Source of the DNA: Cyathus striatus
Lineage: Eukaryota > Basidiomycota > Agaricomycetes > Agaricales > Nidulariaceae
NCBI GenBank assembly: GCA_025738555.1
Contig: JAOVFP010000009.1
Coordinates: 3,534,001-3,598,000, forward strand
Direction: 5' to 3'
Length of the DNA stretch: 64,000 nucleotides
Shown here: piece by piece, positions 21,791 to 33,008 of the stretch
How positions within the stretch are numbered: position 1 is the stretch's first letter
Layout: every line of letters starts with the position of its first letter
Made by a program: the position numbers and the translations under genes
Notes under the pieces: generated by a model
Database searches by the model: none
Seen by the model: the letters and a program-made list of their open reading frames with translations, nothing else
What the model was told of the DNA's origin: nothing

Positions 21791-22513
21791 GATCAACAAT
21801 GGTGAGAGTCAACAGTGGTGAGGGAGAGGGGAATTGATTCTAGAGAAAGAGTACTCAGTACTCATTGATATCCATCAATATCAATCATCTGCAATGTGAA
21901 AAAAACTTACTGAGTGTGAAACAGTGCTCTATGACATGGAGTTGGATGGAGAAAAGAGAGGGAGTGGAATGGTGGTGGTGGTGGTGGTGGTGGTGGAAGG
22001 ACAGTGGGGGATATGTGGTATGACAGCGAACACATGGGAAGTAATTTGAGGTTGCACAAAAATGGTTGGTGGGTAGAGAGTATATGGTGACTATATAGTA
22101 TATAGTACTCTTGGTAAATAAGGTCATATGGCACAATGGTTAAGTGTCCCATTTGTGGGAAAATATTAGCTGGTTTTGCCAGGGAGAGTGTTTGAATACC
22201 AGTGTGAATGCTCTTTTTTTTATATGCTATACTATATATAGTAAGAGTAATGTTCCATTCACCCATTCACACTTCATGTGAATTTCACATGAATTGAGAG
22301 TGAACATGAATCTGGAATGTGAAAATTCATGTGAATAGATGAAGTTCATGTGAAGTTTGCATGAAATTCATGTGAAATTCACATGAAATAATTTGCTGCA
22401 TTCTCACCCAAAAATTGAAAAAATAATGGGTAAAAAGTTCACATGAATTTCAGGTGAATTAGTGAAATTCATGTGAAATTCAGGTGTAAGGGGGGCGGGA
22501 GTGTAAAGAGCTC

Positions 22514-24370
22514 CGTGTTTCTCACTGTCACATCATCAACTTTAATGAGGATTACGAGATATTTGACACAATCAAAAAACAATCACATTGTTGAAATTCC
22601 GCTCAGCCGTAACACAGCTAGCATGACAACCTTCCAAAGACACTAACATAAAACATGAGCCCATACTAATGAAAAAAAGTTATATTCATTTTTATTGAAG
22701 TAAGCTATAGTCAAATCTGAAATTTTGAGGGAAAAGGAGGTCAGGAAGGCAGTGATATACACCCAACACTAACCTGTGATGAACACTAAGTACTGATTAG
22801 CGATAGTATACCAGAAGAAAAACAAAACCTTCGGTTCTGAACAGGAACCGACATTTCAACCTTATCAAGCCGCTGATATCACAGAGAGGCCGTCAACCAT
22901 CCCAGCAACGAGACCAAAGATGGACAACCCTGCCGATTAGTAATACTTTCTGGTGAGTGCCATCCCGCTGCGGTGCCGCCCCCTAATATGTACATATCTA
23001 AGTTAGATGAATGTACTTACAGTAGATTATTACACAGTATACTTTTACAACAAGCAATTAATTACCTATGATTTGATTTAAAATAAATACTTATTGTGTA
23101 TCAGCATACAATGATTCGGTTTTACACATTCTTTAAATCGGATTTGAAGTATGTATTTGGGTAGAATAGTAAATACAAGTTACTTATGGCCGGCGGTACA
23201 CTTAAAGTAAGGTAATTATTTCTGGAAAATGGAGATGATGTAATGAGACGCAGCAATTCCGAACGCATTTTATGGTTCCACGTTATGGATAATGTCTAGC
23301 CATTATGAATCCGCCATTACTATGTAAAGCAATAATACCAGTATCGAAAACAAATTAGCATAACTGTAAAAGCAGCCATACTGAACGAATTAGTTGTACA
23401 AGCATTGATGTGGCTTCCGTTGCAGATATTATGAAACGTTCAAATTTAAGAGATCGTCAATCAAGTCAATGTAAGGGTAATGCAATTTTACGTAGTCTAC
23501 TCATAACTTACTTCGAAAAATTTGAACTTTATTTGGTGGTTTATCCGCATAAAATGAAATATCTACCAGCCAGTAGAAGTATACATAAGTCGAGTAGAGT
23601 ATTAGTGGCTTTCTATCACTCTTTTGAAATTGGTACAGCTTATAATATGCCGATCAGAGAAAATTAAAATATAACTACTGTAATAACTTAGCAGCATAAG
23701 TACACAACACTTTTCTTGTGTATGTCGCAATCTAAATAGAGCGATGTAGATTCACAACACAACTACAGCGGCCACAGAAAAAAAACACTTCACAATATCC
23801 ACTCTTGATAACACTTTAGATTAATCATACCGTACATATATATAGTTTTATTTTGCAAGTCCTCGCACATTAGCAGATGCATACATACTTTGTACGTACT
23901 TGTCCAAAATCGTGTATAATTACAGGAACTTATAAACTTAAAAACTGTAAGGCAAGCATGAGCCGCGTTGCAACACGTTGCGCGACCAATGCGCGACATC
24001 AGCTAGGCGCATCATGCCGCTCCGATATCGATTACTTAATACCGAGACACAGACGTAAACTGACGGGGTGCCCGCTATCTGACCGTTATCTACTTAACTA
24101 CTATTCGGAAGCGAAGTTTTTGTTTTTCTTCTGGTCATGGCCGTAAGATGGGTCACTTTCGCGATTTGCTCGGACGGTAGCCCCCTGGGCTCAGTTAATC
24201 CCCTCACACGACTAAACGTTGGGTCGAGACTACTTAGGCATATAATCTCATATCAATAATTAAAGGCCATTCTAAGTTCCCTCAAGGACTTTATTACGCT
24301 GTCAATATGCTAATCTTATAGATGATCCCATATTTGGGTTTGCCTTATCGTAGTCTCAGATATCTGATCT
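22514..24370. other. Intergenic, no gene recognised
   Basis: CpG content rises here, marking exit from the repeat stack. A word of about 45 bp containing CTTCGGTTC-GAAC-GGAACCGA (22832-22875) recurs inverted at 57715-57770, so a small dispersed repeat is present. No domain was recognised in the short ORFs. Confidence 0.4.
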
Positions 24371-24377
24371 CGTGGCT

Positions 24378-26501
24378 TTATGGTACAATTAAACGGCTTG
24401 GGGCGGCTAGATATGTTTTAGACCGGTGAAATTCAAAGACATTCGAATAGTGCTCGTACCTAGTTATACCTGAAACTAGTTCTATCTCTGGAACTACTTC
24501 CTTTCCTTCGTTATCCAACGCTCTTTCTATATCTAGAGTAGCCAAAATTAAAGAAATTACAATCCATAAGCTTTCTTTTGCAAGGTGTTGTCCAGGGCAT
24601 ATCCTACATGTATAGTTAGCAAGTCGTGAAATGCACTGTAATGCGTTGTTGTACCTACGACCGAACCCAAAATGGCCAACTGGAGGTGGTTCCGCATTTC
24701 CTTCGGGTTTTGGTAGGTATCTATCAGGGTTAAAAGAATCCTGATCGGTATATATAGATTCATCTCGAAGGATCGCACTGTAAAATATTATATCACCCTT
24801 CAGAGAACAATCAGCATTGATGGCTAGTAACCTACTAAGCATTAGCAATGACTACTGTTCCCTTTGGGATAAACATTCCGTTGTACACATCATCTTCAAT
24901 AGAGCAATGTGGTACTAAATAATCAACAATTAGTACAACATATATTCAGAGAACTAATTATACGTGAAAAAAGTTCAGTTGTACTCACTAAGCGGGACCA
25001 TTGTATTCCACCTTTCGATGTGACGCGCAACAGGCGTGAATTTATAAGAATGAATACCGAAACCTTATAAGAGCACACACCTCAGTACTTCATTAAGTAC
25101 AGCTTCAACATATGGAAGAGTGCCACGATCGCTCAGTTCGGGAAGTCGGTTTCTACCGACCACTCGATCGATTTCTTCTTGTGCCTTCCTCTGTACTTCG
25201 GGAAATAGAACCATTTCGAGCACAAAATGCGAAAGAGCAGCATATGTCTACAAATATCCGACGTTTATATGTGAGTTTCTCTAGTTGATGTCACCCACTA
25301 AATCATGTAGTAGTGACCCACCGTTTCTGCGCCGCCTGCATATATTGTACCTGCGCTTGCTCGTATATCGTCGATGTGTTCCTGGTCTTGGTAATCTCCG
25401 TGAAGTTGGTCTAGATGGTGTGTGAGATAAGAAGGTTGTGCCTTCCCAAGTTTCTGTGAGTGGTAATTATCAGTCATATAACAGTGAGATAGTGAAAGGA
25501 GAAAATAGATTGCGAACCAATTGGTTTTTAACGATCTCGAACGGGTATTCATGCATTCTATCTACGGCAGGACGAAGGCTTCGCGCCTTATAAGCGTAGT
25601 ACGTTCCGGGGAACCAGGAAGGTAAGTATCGTACTATAACTTATATTTAGTTCATAGATATCGACCAATATATATTATACACACGTAATGGTAAAAAGTC
25701 AACGATTGTACTTCCTGGAGATCCACACGCAATAAACGAATCGAGTATCGTATTAGCTATCTCGATATATGGATCATCGTCTGATATGATGTCTATGCCA
25801 TATGTAATCTTGACTATAAGGGCTGTAGAAAACCTGTGGACAAATTATAAACAATCAACAGCATATAAACAATAGAAAGGTGTAAATATTTGCCTTTGAA
25901 AATGCTTCGCCCAGTCATTAGGATTATCTAATAGATTTGCTAACAGGCGATGCGCCTGTTGAGTTTGTGATGGGCGATATGATTGACATTGCTTCTGATT
26001 AAAGCAGTCCTGCAGCAGTTTTCTGTGCTTCTGGAAACGCTTTCCGTAGTGCATAAAAGTGAGTGTTAGGGAATATCCCATCCTTAATAATGTGAGTGTC
26101 TAGTATTTCTTACATGAAGAATGGACAAGTTTACATCTCGTATAATACCATTTTCATGCGATCGCTATAAATTCCGCTCCTCTTGTCGAGAAGTTCAGTT
26201 GCAGCCTTAACTGAGTTCAAGACTAAGTATGAGCGCCCCGGAATATGAAGGTATATAATATCTCCTAGAAAATTTAATCAAATTCTTGAACCTAAGATAA
26301 TGACACGATTAATTCACCGTATGTTTTTGACCATTCATGGAAAATGATTTCCTGATTGGTAGATGGCATGATGCGAATGTGCCCTAATATTGGGTCTGAC
26401 GGAGGACCAGGAGGGTACGGATGTCGAGTTATGCGTCGTTGGAGCCATAACATGCATATACTAGCAAGAGCAAGAGCAATATAACAAGTTGACCATGTCA
26501 T
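24378..26501 (-). CDS. Cytochrome P450 monooxygenase (E-class, group I)
   Basis: A heme-thiolate monooxygenase, expected in the ER membrane. The start at 26501 gives a hydrophobic N-terminal anchor ([19 protein letters not shown]) followed by the proline hinge [14 protein letters not shown]. Exons then show the helix C region ([19 protein letters not shown], 26050), helix I ([13 protein letters not shown], 25345), the ExxR-containing EAVLNEVLR (25090), [19 protein letters not shown] (24900), [11 protein letters not shown] (24740) and the heme loop [14 protein letters not shown]. The loop is split by an intron of about 50 nt; its Cys is near 24600. At least seven short introns are needed. All key motifs are present and no exon stop was noted, so it looks functional. 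It resembles the basidiomycete P450s often named O-methylsterigmatocystin-oxidoreductase-like. Its substrate is unknown, but it sits near UbiA and methyltransferase genes. Exact splice sites are not all fixed. Confidence 0.85.
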
Positions 26502-28244
26502 AGTAGCGAAGGGAAATAGGCACCCGTAGTCCTCGTGTTTGCACGGTTATGACAAATGTGAACTCTGCCCTAACGGCTTTATATGTTGGCAAGCGTGTAC
26601 GAAGTACAGAAGGACCAGCTAACCATCTCATCAGTTATACAGGACATTATCCACAGGAAAAGATATATTTATCCTTGTGAAATGAGAATTATCTGAGGCC
26701 TCGGCCACCGGGTCTGCCCACAGTAGATTCAGAAGAACCTCTTACTTCTATGTGGGCGACTGTAGGCCTCAGGCACCATTATGATGATAAGGGAGTGCGA
26801 GAAATGTCTAAGTATAGGTACAGTGGATTTATACTAGTACATACAACAAAACTTGGTATCCGTTTGAGTCCAATGGCAAGAGGTCTAGGCTTTTTGACGA
26901 ACCATAGGCAGTGAACACTAAAGGTACGCCATCAGCACGCTTGTCCATCTCCAACACTAAAGTTTGGAAGCATTGCATGAACCTATCCAAAGTAATTACA
27001 TATCACGTTAGGGTCTGTTCGGATACCAGAAGACGGTCATATGCCCAGTTTGATGAAAATATTATCCAAGTCCCAGGGTCTATTTTTGGTAATGCTGTGC
27101 CACCGCCTCATTTGTTTTTTTTTTTTTGGTGGTACCTTGTGCAGTGCAGTGCACACGCCAATGGCACCAACTGATAGCCCACCGCCACTTCACCCCCCCC
27201 CCCCCCCCCCGCTAGTTGTCCCCACCTCCATTTTATTGTTTCCCACACATATTCCACATATCTTTTGCACATACACCCAATGTATGCCTTTAGTTACAAT
27301 TATACTAGAAGTTCTATTGCGTGTACCATGTATATATACATAATATGGCACATTTAAACATCTGTATAAACATCATAGGAGGAACAGACAGTGGGTGAGC
27401 TTATACTCAAGGCTAAGCACTGTTACTTTGTGGACTCCAATGTTCCAGTCTTGCAAGCGATATGTAAGCCTGGTGGTGAAGAGTAAGAAAGAGTAGGAAT
27501 TCTGGAGAAAGATCTGTGTTGATGTGATACACCTCAGAAATCACTTATCCTTGCAAGATTTCGTTACTTCTAGGGACCCAATAGAGTGTTCTTCAACTAG
27601 TATGAGTGGCGACCATTGTAGCCAAACAGATAGATCTTCGAAGAATGATATCCCGCGCCATATTGTGGTATTTTACTAGACAGCATTGGATCCTTTCTGG
27701 TACTCACCATACACGATAAGAACCCTTCATGTGTGACACAGGGATAACATATGCATACACCCGCGGAAATAGAATGGCAGCGGCTAGTATCTACAGGTGC
27801 ACCGCCCACTTACATGCTCCAAGTGTTATGTTTGAAATCACGGAGGTCTATAAGCTAGCTAGCACCCACAATGCAACCGTTAGTACGGACATACAATCAA
27901 TATGAAACGAAACGAAGGAATCGTAGGGCCGTGTGAGATTGCTCAGTGAAGTCGACACAAATATGGTACCGATTCAGATTTGATTCGTGATTCTACAAAG
28001 AAAGTAAATCCGCGAGGATGGACTGTTGGACTGGGATATATTTTCGACTCCGCCGAAGTTATCAAGGGAGATAAAGCTCTCCATTGAGTCACATATCTGC
28101 GCACAGCTATAGGGGCTTTTGCTATATCCAAACACAACCCCACTTACCCACCGTACAGATGATCGAAATTCTCGAACGGGACGGAAGTGAGTACACTGTC
28201 ACTGTCCTCGGAGTAAATGAAGAGACTCAAAAGTCACTATCTGC
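26502..28244. other. Intergenic, homopolymers only
   Basis: Contains a poly-T run (about 27113-27127) and a poly-C run (about 27187-27210), both breaking local ORFs. A minus-strand stretch at 27943-28143 encodes YPSPTVHPRGFTFFVESR-like sequence and may be a gene remnant, but no family was recognised. Confidence 0.35.
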
Positions 28245-28812
28245 TGTAGAGGTAACAAGTGTGTTGATGCCTAAACAAAGAAATTGTAAGCGAGTCGGTT
28301 AAACATCCGTTTAACCTGGGTGTTCTAAGATGTCGAGAAAGGGGAGGAAATATTCAACTGGATTGCCAGGAAGTAGATACATGGATTTTAAAGAAAATAA
28401 AAATAAAGAGAGTACTTAATGAGGAATAGTTGAATAAAGCGGAAATTAATAGTGTTGAGATTGTAGATTATTGAAAGAAAAAGGAAAAGCTTGAAACATA
28501 AAACATACCGATGAATTGAAAAAAAATTTATAAAACAAAACTTGAGGAGAGGGACTAGAGGCGACGACACGGCCTTTGGTAAAGCAAACTGCGCATGTTA
28601 GTGGGACTTAGTAGTGCGCGATACCGACGATCTTGAGTTACTGTTGAGTAATAGCGGCGTTGAGCTGTGTCGGTGTTGGAGGGAAAACGACGGAGAAAGT
28701 GAGACAAGCGCGATCAACGCGAGCGAACGCATCAACGCACGTATCAGCTGATTACGTAATGAGATCGGTGAAATATCGATTTTTGTAGTGCATGCGAAAC
28801 GCCTGCTCTACA
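28245..28812 (+). mobile_element. Element X, copy 1 (4-bp duplication)
   Basis: 568 bp, starting TGTAGAGGTAAC and ending GCCTGCTCTACA, flanked by CTGC on both sides. It aligns end to end, in reverse, with the two pieces of copy 2 around element G (59478-59709 and 62605-62939). Shared words include CCTAAACAAAGAAATT, GCGAGTCGGT, ACTGGATTG and GCAAACTGCGCAT. The right end is nearly palindromic (GCAGGCGAAACGCCTGC-like). It has no coding capacity. The superfamily is not assigned. Confidence 0.75.
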
Positions 28813-29999
28813 CTGCATTTGGAGAAGGGGATTCCAGCACATGGCATATAGAGAGCAACCTATGAGTACTGCAATATCAAATGGAAGCTAAACTGAGTTT
28901 AGAAGTAAAACCTGATTTTGGCCTGGATAAGAGCCCCCTTTCTCATGATGGGAAGATGGGAAGTTACTGCGGGAAGGAGAGGAAGTGAGGTCAGATGTGG
29001 GGGAAATGGAGCAGGATATGCCAGAATACGCCGCAGCAAACAGACACTGGACAGTACAGTAGTGAAATGCACATGAACGAGGCAATATTTGTATTTGGCA
29101 ACTCAAGGTGGAACAAACTGAAATATGTATGTACACTTACCATAAGTACAGGATTTGGTGTACTGTCACTGCGGGAGATGGCTTATATAAGTTAAGAATA
29201 TAGCATGAGCATTTGACAATTAAACTAGAAAGAACATCAGATTTTAATCTCAGAGTTTATGGTAAGTAATTCTGTATTATATTCTTTGATATGAGCAATT
29301 TTTATCTCAAAGATTTATTTAAAATATCTTCAACATATTGCTTTCGGATAAATTGTGATCTTGGGGAGAATATTTTAGTAATTTGTCTTACATATGTCTC
29401 ATGATTAATCTGTAAATAAGATCACAGAATAAAATATCAGTAAATTCTCAGGTCTTATTAATGAGAAACTGTCGGAATATATAGAGAAGATATATGAAAA
29501 TTAATCAAAATTTACTCAGGATATAACCCCAGACTATATTGTGATTGACAGGCAGACGCATCAAGGTATAATCTTCCATTTATGGCATTCCCCTTGAGCC
29601 TTGAAGCTTAAAGCTGTGTGAAGTTCAAAACAGCAGACAATTGCAAATGTTCTTGAAAGACAAGATCTAGGAATATTTTTATAAATCTTTGAATTTAGGT
29701 ACCTCAGAAGGTGTACTATAACATATCAAAAGTATAAGGCTGATGAAGTTTAAGCATATACTTCACTATCTACACCTTTTCTGCTAATTGAACAGTTCCC
29801 AATTGTGGCAAAGGTTTAGCAACCTTAGACCAAGTCATACACTCTCAAACAAAATTTTTTTATTGCTGTTGATACCTTGTAAGAGTAAGTGCAGTTGTTG
29901 ATGTGTAAACTTGAGGATGTTTGCGAGCACAGTTGTGTCCATCAACAACGGTGCTTTAACAATTTGATTTGAAGTTGTGCTTGATGATACAAAGGGGTA
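28813..29999. other. Intergenic, no gene recognised
   Basis: AT-rich with several short ORFs that lack family resemblance. No tandem array or terminal repeat was identified. Confidence 0.4.
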
Positions 30000-30631
30000 C
30001 AGTGTTTGAACGCTCATCTGTACAGGACCTCTCAACTGTACACCTGGCCATATCTCGACATATATTCGTTCCACGTACAAAAATGATGTTCTCCACTATG
30101 TATTATGAGTTGGATATATAGCACAAAAAGTTATGTGTATGAAAAATGAGTGTGTGAATGGTAAACCTCAAATTACACCCAATTTATGCAACATCACAAA
30201 ATATTGGAACACGTAAATGACTTTCTACACACCATTCTACACCACAATATTTGCATTAATTGTATTTATTTCACAGAAGAATGCCTCAGGATTATTCCCA
30301 AGGTAAATATCTATAAAAATCTCGAGGCATAAGCTCTGTGGAAGCCTGCGGACAAGGGGAGGGTAAACTGAGCGTTGTTTAGCGCTGGCATTCGGCGCGG
30401 CTTCCCACGCTTAAGCGAGGGTGTACAGTTGACCGGTTAGGCCAATTTTGACATGATTTCAAAGAAATAGCTCTGTATCACTTTCCCCGCCACATAATAG
30501 CTTTAAACTTGTACAGAGTGGGCCTTACATGTCATTTTACCTGTCAGAACAAGTATAGTACAAGAAAAATGTATATATACTGAGATATTTGAAGATCAAT
30601 TTTAGGTGTGCAGATGAGCACTCAAACACTG
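30000..30631. mobile_element. Tc1/mariner-like MITE, copy 1
   Basis: 632 bp, starting CAGTGTTTGAACGCTCATCT and ending AGCACTCAAACACTG, with TA on both sides (29998-29999 and 30632-30633). A second copy lies at 45787-46419 in the opposite orientation with nearly the same length. The TA target and lack of coding sequence suggest a Tc1/mariner-mobilised MITE. It still contains CpG-rich blocks such as GGCATTCGGCGCGGC, unlike the western repeats. Confidence 0.75.
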
Positions 30632-30633
30632 TA

Positions 30634-31523
30634 GTTGTAGCTTATAAAATTCTTGAGTTAGGCTACAACAGAGAGTGAGATAAGAATAAAAAGAGTGAAT
30701 ATGATGAGTTTAGATGATAACCTGATCAAGTGATCAAGGGCTGCTCAGCCCTAGAGCCACTGACCCTTAACATGACTGGGTGAGGATAGGAATAGATGTA
30801 GTGGGGTGTATATCACTGGAGAAAGCTAGCTAGCTACAGAGAGGTTTATATAAAAGTGAGTCATATAAAATTTAGAGAGTAAACTATAATAAAGAAAAGC
30901 ATAGCTTTGGGAAAATGTGTGTGGCAACACATGCTGAGAGTTGTCTCTTTTCTGCTATTGTCAATTGCTGTGCCCGATTCCGTGTCTGGGCCGAATTAGG
31001 ATGTTTGATTTCGGGGTTGTTTGGTCTTGAAGGTGCTGGTTGATCTAGCACGTGACTTGTTTATTGGTTTTGGAACACGTCGACTTTGGTGGAATATCTT
31101 TGTATTCCTTTTGACTTCATCGCTCTTCATCTTAGATCTGCCTTATTCAGCATGCTTGCATAAATTTCTGGTACATGTGTCTATTGTATCATTGTTATGA
31201 TCCTGTTATGAGCTATGTATTATAGGTGATTTCATGTGTAGCCCACTGACAGGTCTTACAACCTGAAGTTCATTAACCTTGCCAATGGTAGGATGGGGCT
31301 CTTTTAGATTTGTTGATAGAGAATGTATGAAGACTTACCACAACCCTGGAGTCTGTGAAAGGAATGGAGAAAAGAAAAAGGCATACATTCAATACATCAA
31401 ACCACATAGTTCAAATTGATAGTCTTGGTTAGGAGGCAGGAGGAGGGAACTCTGGAGAAGTGTTTGACCATTACATCTGATGATGCTACTTCGTGTATAC
31501 AGGTAATTTGTTAGTAATAGTAC
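30634..31523. other. Intergenic, no gene recognised
   Basis: No supported gene, repeat array or terminal inverted repeat between the MITE and element E. Confidence 0.4.
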
Positions 31524-31531
31524 TACTACAC

Positions 31532-33000
31532 CAGTATGTTGCACTCTCCCACAGTTATCACTGGACTCTCACTGGACTCTCACCAGACTATTGAGAGTTC
31601 AGTGAGAGTCTCACTAGAGTCTCACCAGACTATCAAGAGTTCAGTGAAGTCTCACTGAACTCTCACTAGACTATCGAGAATCTAGTGAGAGTCTCACTAC
31701 ACTATCAGTAGGGCACCTGGACTCTACTTGAACTCCACTGAACTCAGGTGCCTAAGCTGTACCTAGACTCTATTATCACAGTTGTAACATGTTTCCCACA
31801 GTCATCACACTTGTCACACATGTGTGAAGTGTGACATATTATCAAAAGTGTGATATGTGTGACATATTGGAGTGAAAAGCATAGTGTGACATGTGTGATA
31901 TGTTGGAAAATATTGGAAAAAGCGTGACATGTGTGACATGTTGGAAAAAATGTGACACATCTTGTCACATTTGTCACAACATAACAGTACATTAAAAGTG
32001 TGATGGCTATGATATGTCATACATGTCACGCTTTTCCAACATGTCACACTTTTCCCACGCTTGTTACGATTTTTCCAACATTCCCAGATGTGTCACACTT
32101 TCACACTTCCTACAGTCATCAAATTTGTCACACATGTGTGATAGCGTGACATGTGTGACAAGCGTGGGAAAAAGTGTGACATGTTTGGAGAAGTGTGGCA
32201 AGTGTGATGGTTATGATACGTGATACTTTTCCAAACATGTCACAATTTTTCCCACGTTTGTCACATATGTCACAATTTTTCCCACGTTTGTCACATATGT
32301 CACACTTCTTCCCTGACATTTTCCAATATGTCACGCTTTTCCAACATTTTCCAACATGTCACACTTTCACACATATGTGACAATAGAGTCTAGGTACAGC
32401 TTAGGCACACCTCTTCTAACATTTTCCAACATGTTGAAAAATGTTGAAAAAGTGTGACATGTGACATATTGGACAATATTGGAAAAAGTGTGACAAGTGT
32501 GATATCTATGATATGTCACATGTATCACACATGCTGCACTTTTTCCAAAATGTCACGCTTTTCCAAGATGTCACACTTTCACACATGTGTGACAAGTGTA
32601 ATGACTGTGGGAAACATGTTATCACTGTTACAATAAGTCTAGGTACAGCTTGGTGCAGAGAGATCTTATGAAATATTGTGTGGGAATTTGTAACAATAGA
32701 GTTAAATGTCAGAGACTGTACTGAGAGTCCAGTGGCTTATTCTCACTAAATTCTCATTGGACTCTCTGAGATTCATCTCATTATAGTATCACTGGACTCT
32801 AAGAGATTCTCACCCAAATGAGAATTTGCTGAGATTTTAGTGAGATGAAATTGTTCATTTTCTCAGTGTAGTCTCACCAAAGTCTCACTAATCTCTCTCC
32901 ACACTCTCAGAAATACCACTGGATTCTCACTGGAGTATCAGAGAATCTCATGAGAATCTCACTGGATTCTACTGAGACTGTGGGTCAGTGACATGACCTC
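31532..33000. mobile_element. Element E: CAGTA-type transposon with TGTGACA core
   Basis: 1469 bp. The left tip is CAGTATGTTGCACTCTCCC and the right tip ends GTGGGTCAGTGACATGACCTC. A perfect 8-bp duplication, TACTACAC, flanks it (31524-31531 and 33001-33008). Subterminal arrays use CACTGGACTCTCA/TGAGAGTCCAGTG words (31558-31740, 32715-32970). The core is an inverted array of GTGTGACATGTTGGAAAA words (31795-32600). It is non-autonomous and lies in otherwise CpG-normal DNA between the P450 and UbiA genes. Confidence 0.85.
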
Positions 33001-33008
33001 TACTACAC

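Larger units (their letters stand above)
14975..22513. mobile_element. Element D: 7.5 kb KDZ-type transposon
   Basis: Its tips are CAGTACTTTGCACTCCCCCC on the left and GGGAGTGTAAAGAGCTC on the right. Both are followed inward by the same subterminal word, TTCACATGAATTTCAC, in inverted orientation (14996-15022 plus 16340-16650, and 22265-22500). Inside are a KDZ-associated CxC gene, a second acidic repeat protein and noncoding minisatellites. Element C sits inside the left array. Flanks do not give a clean duplication (CATATACC versus CGTGTTTC). It is the only member of the CAGTA group here with coding capacity, so it may be the autonomous relative. Confidence 0.65.
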
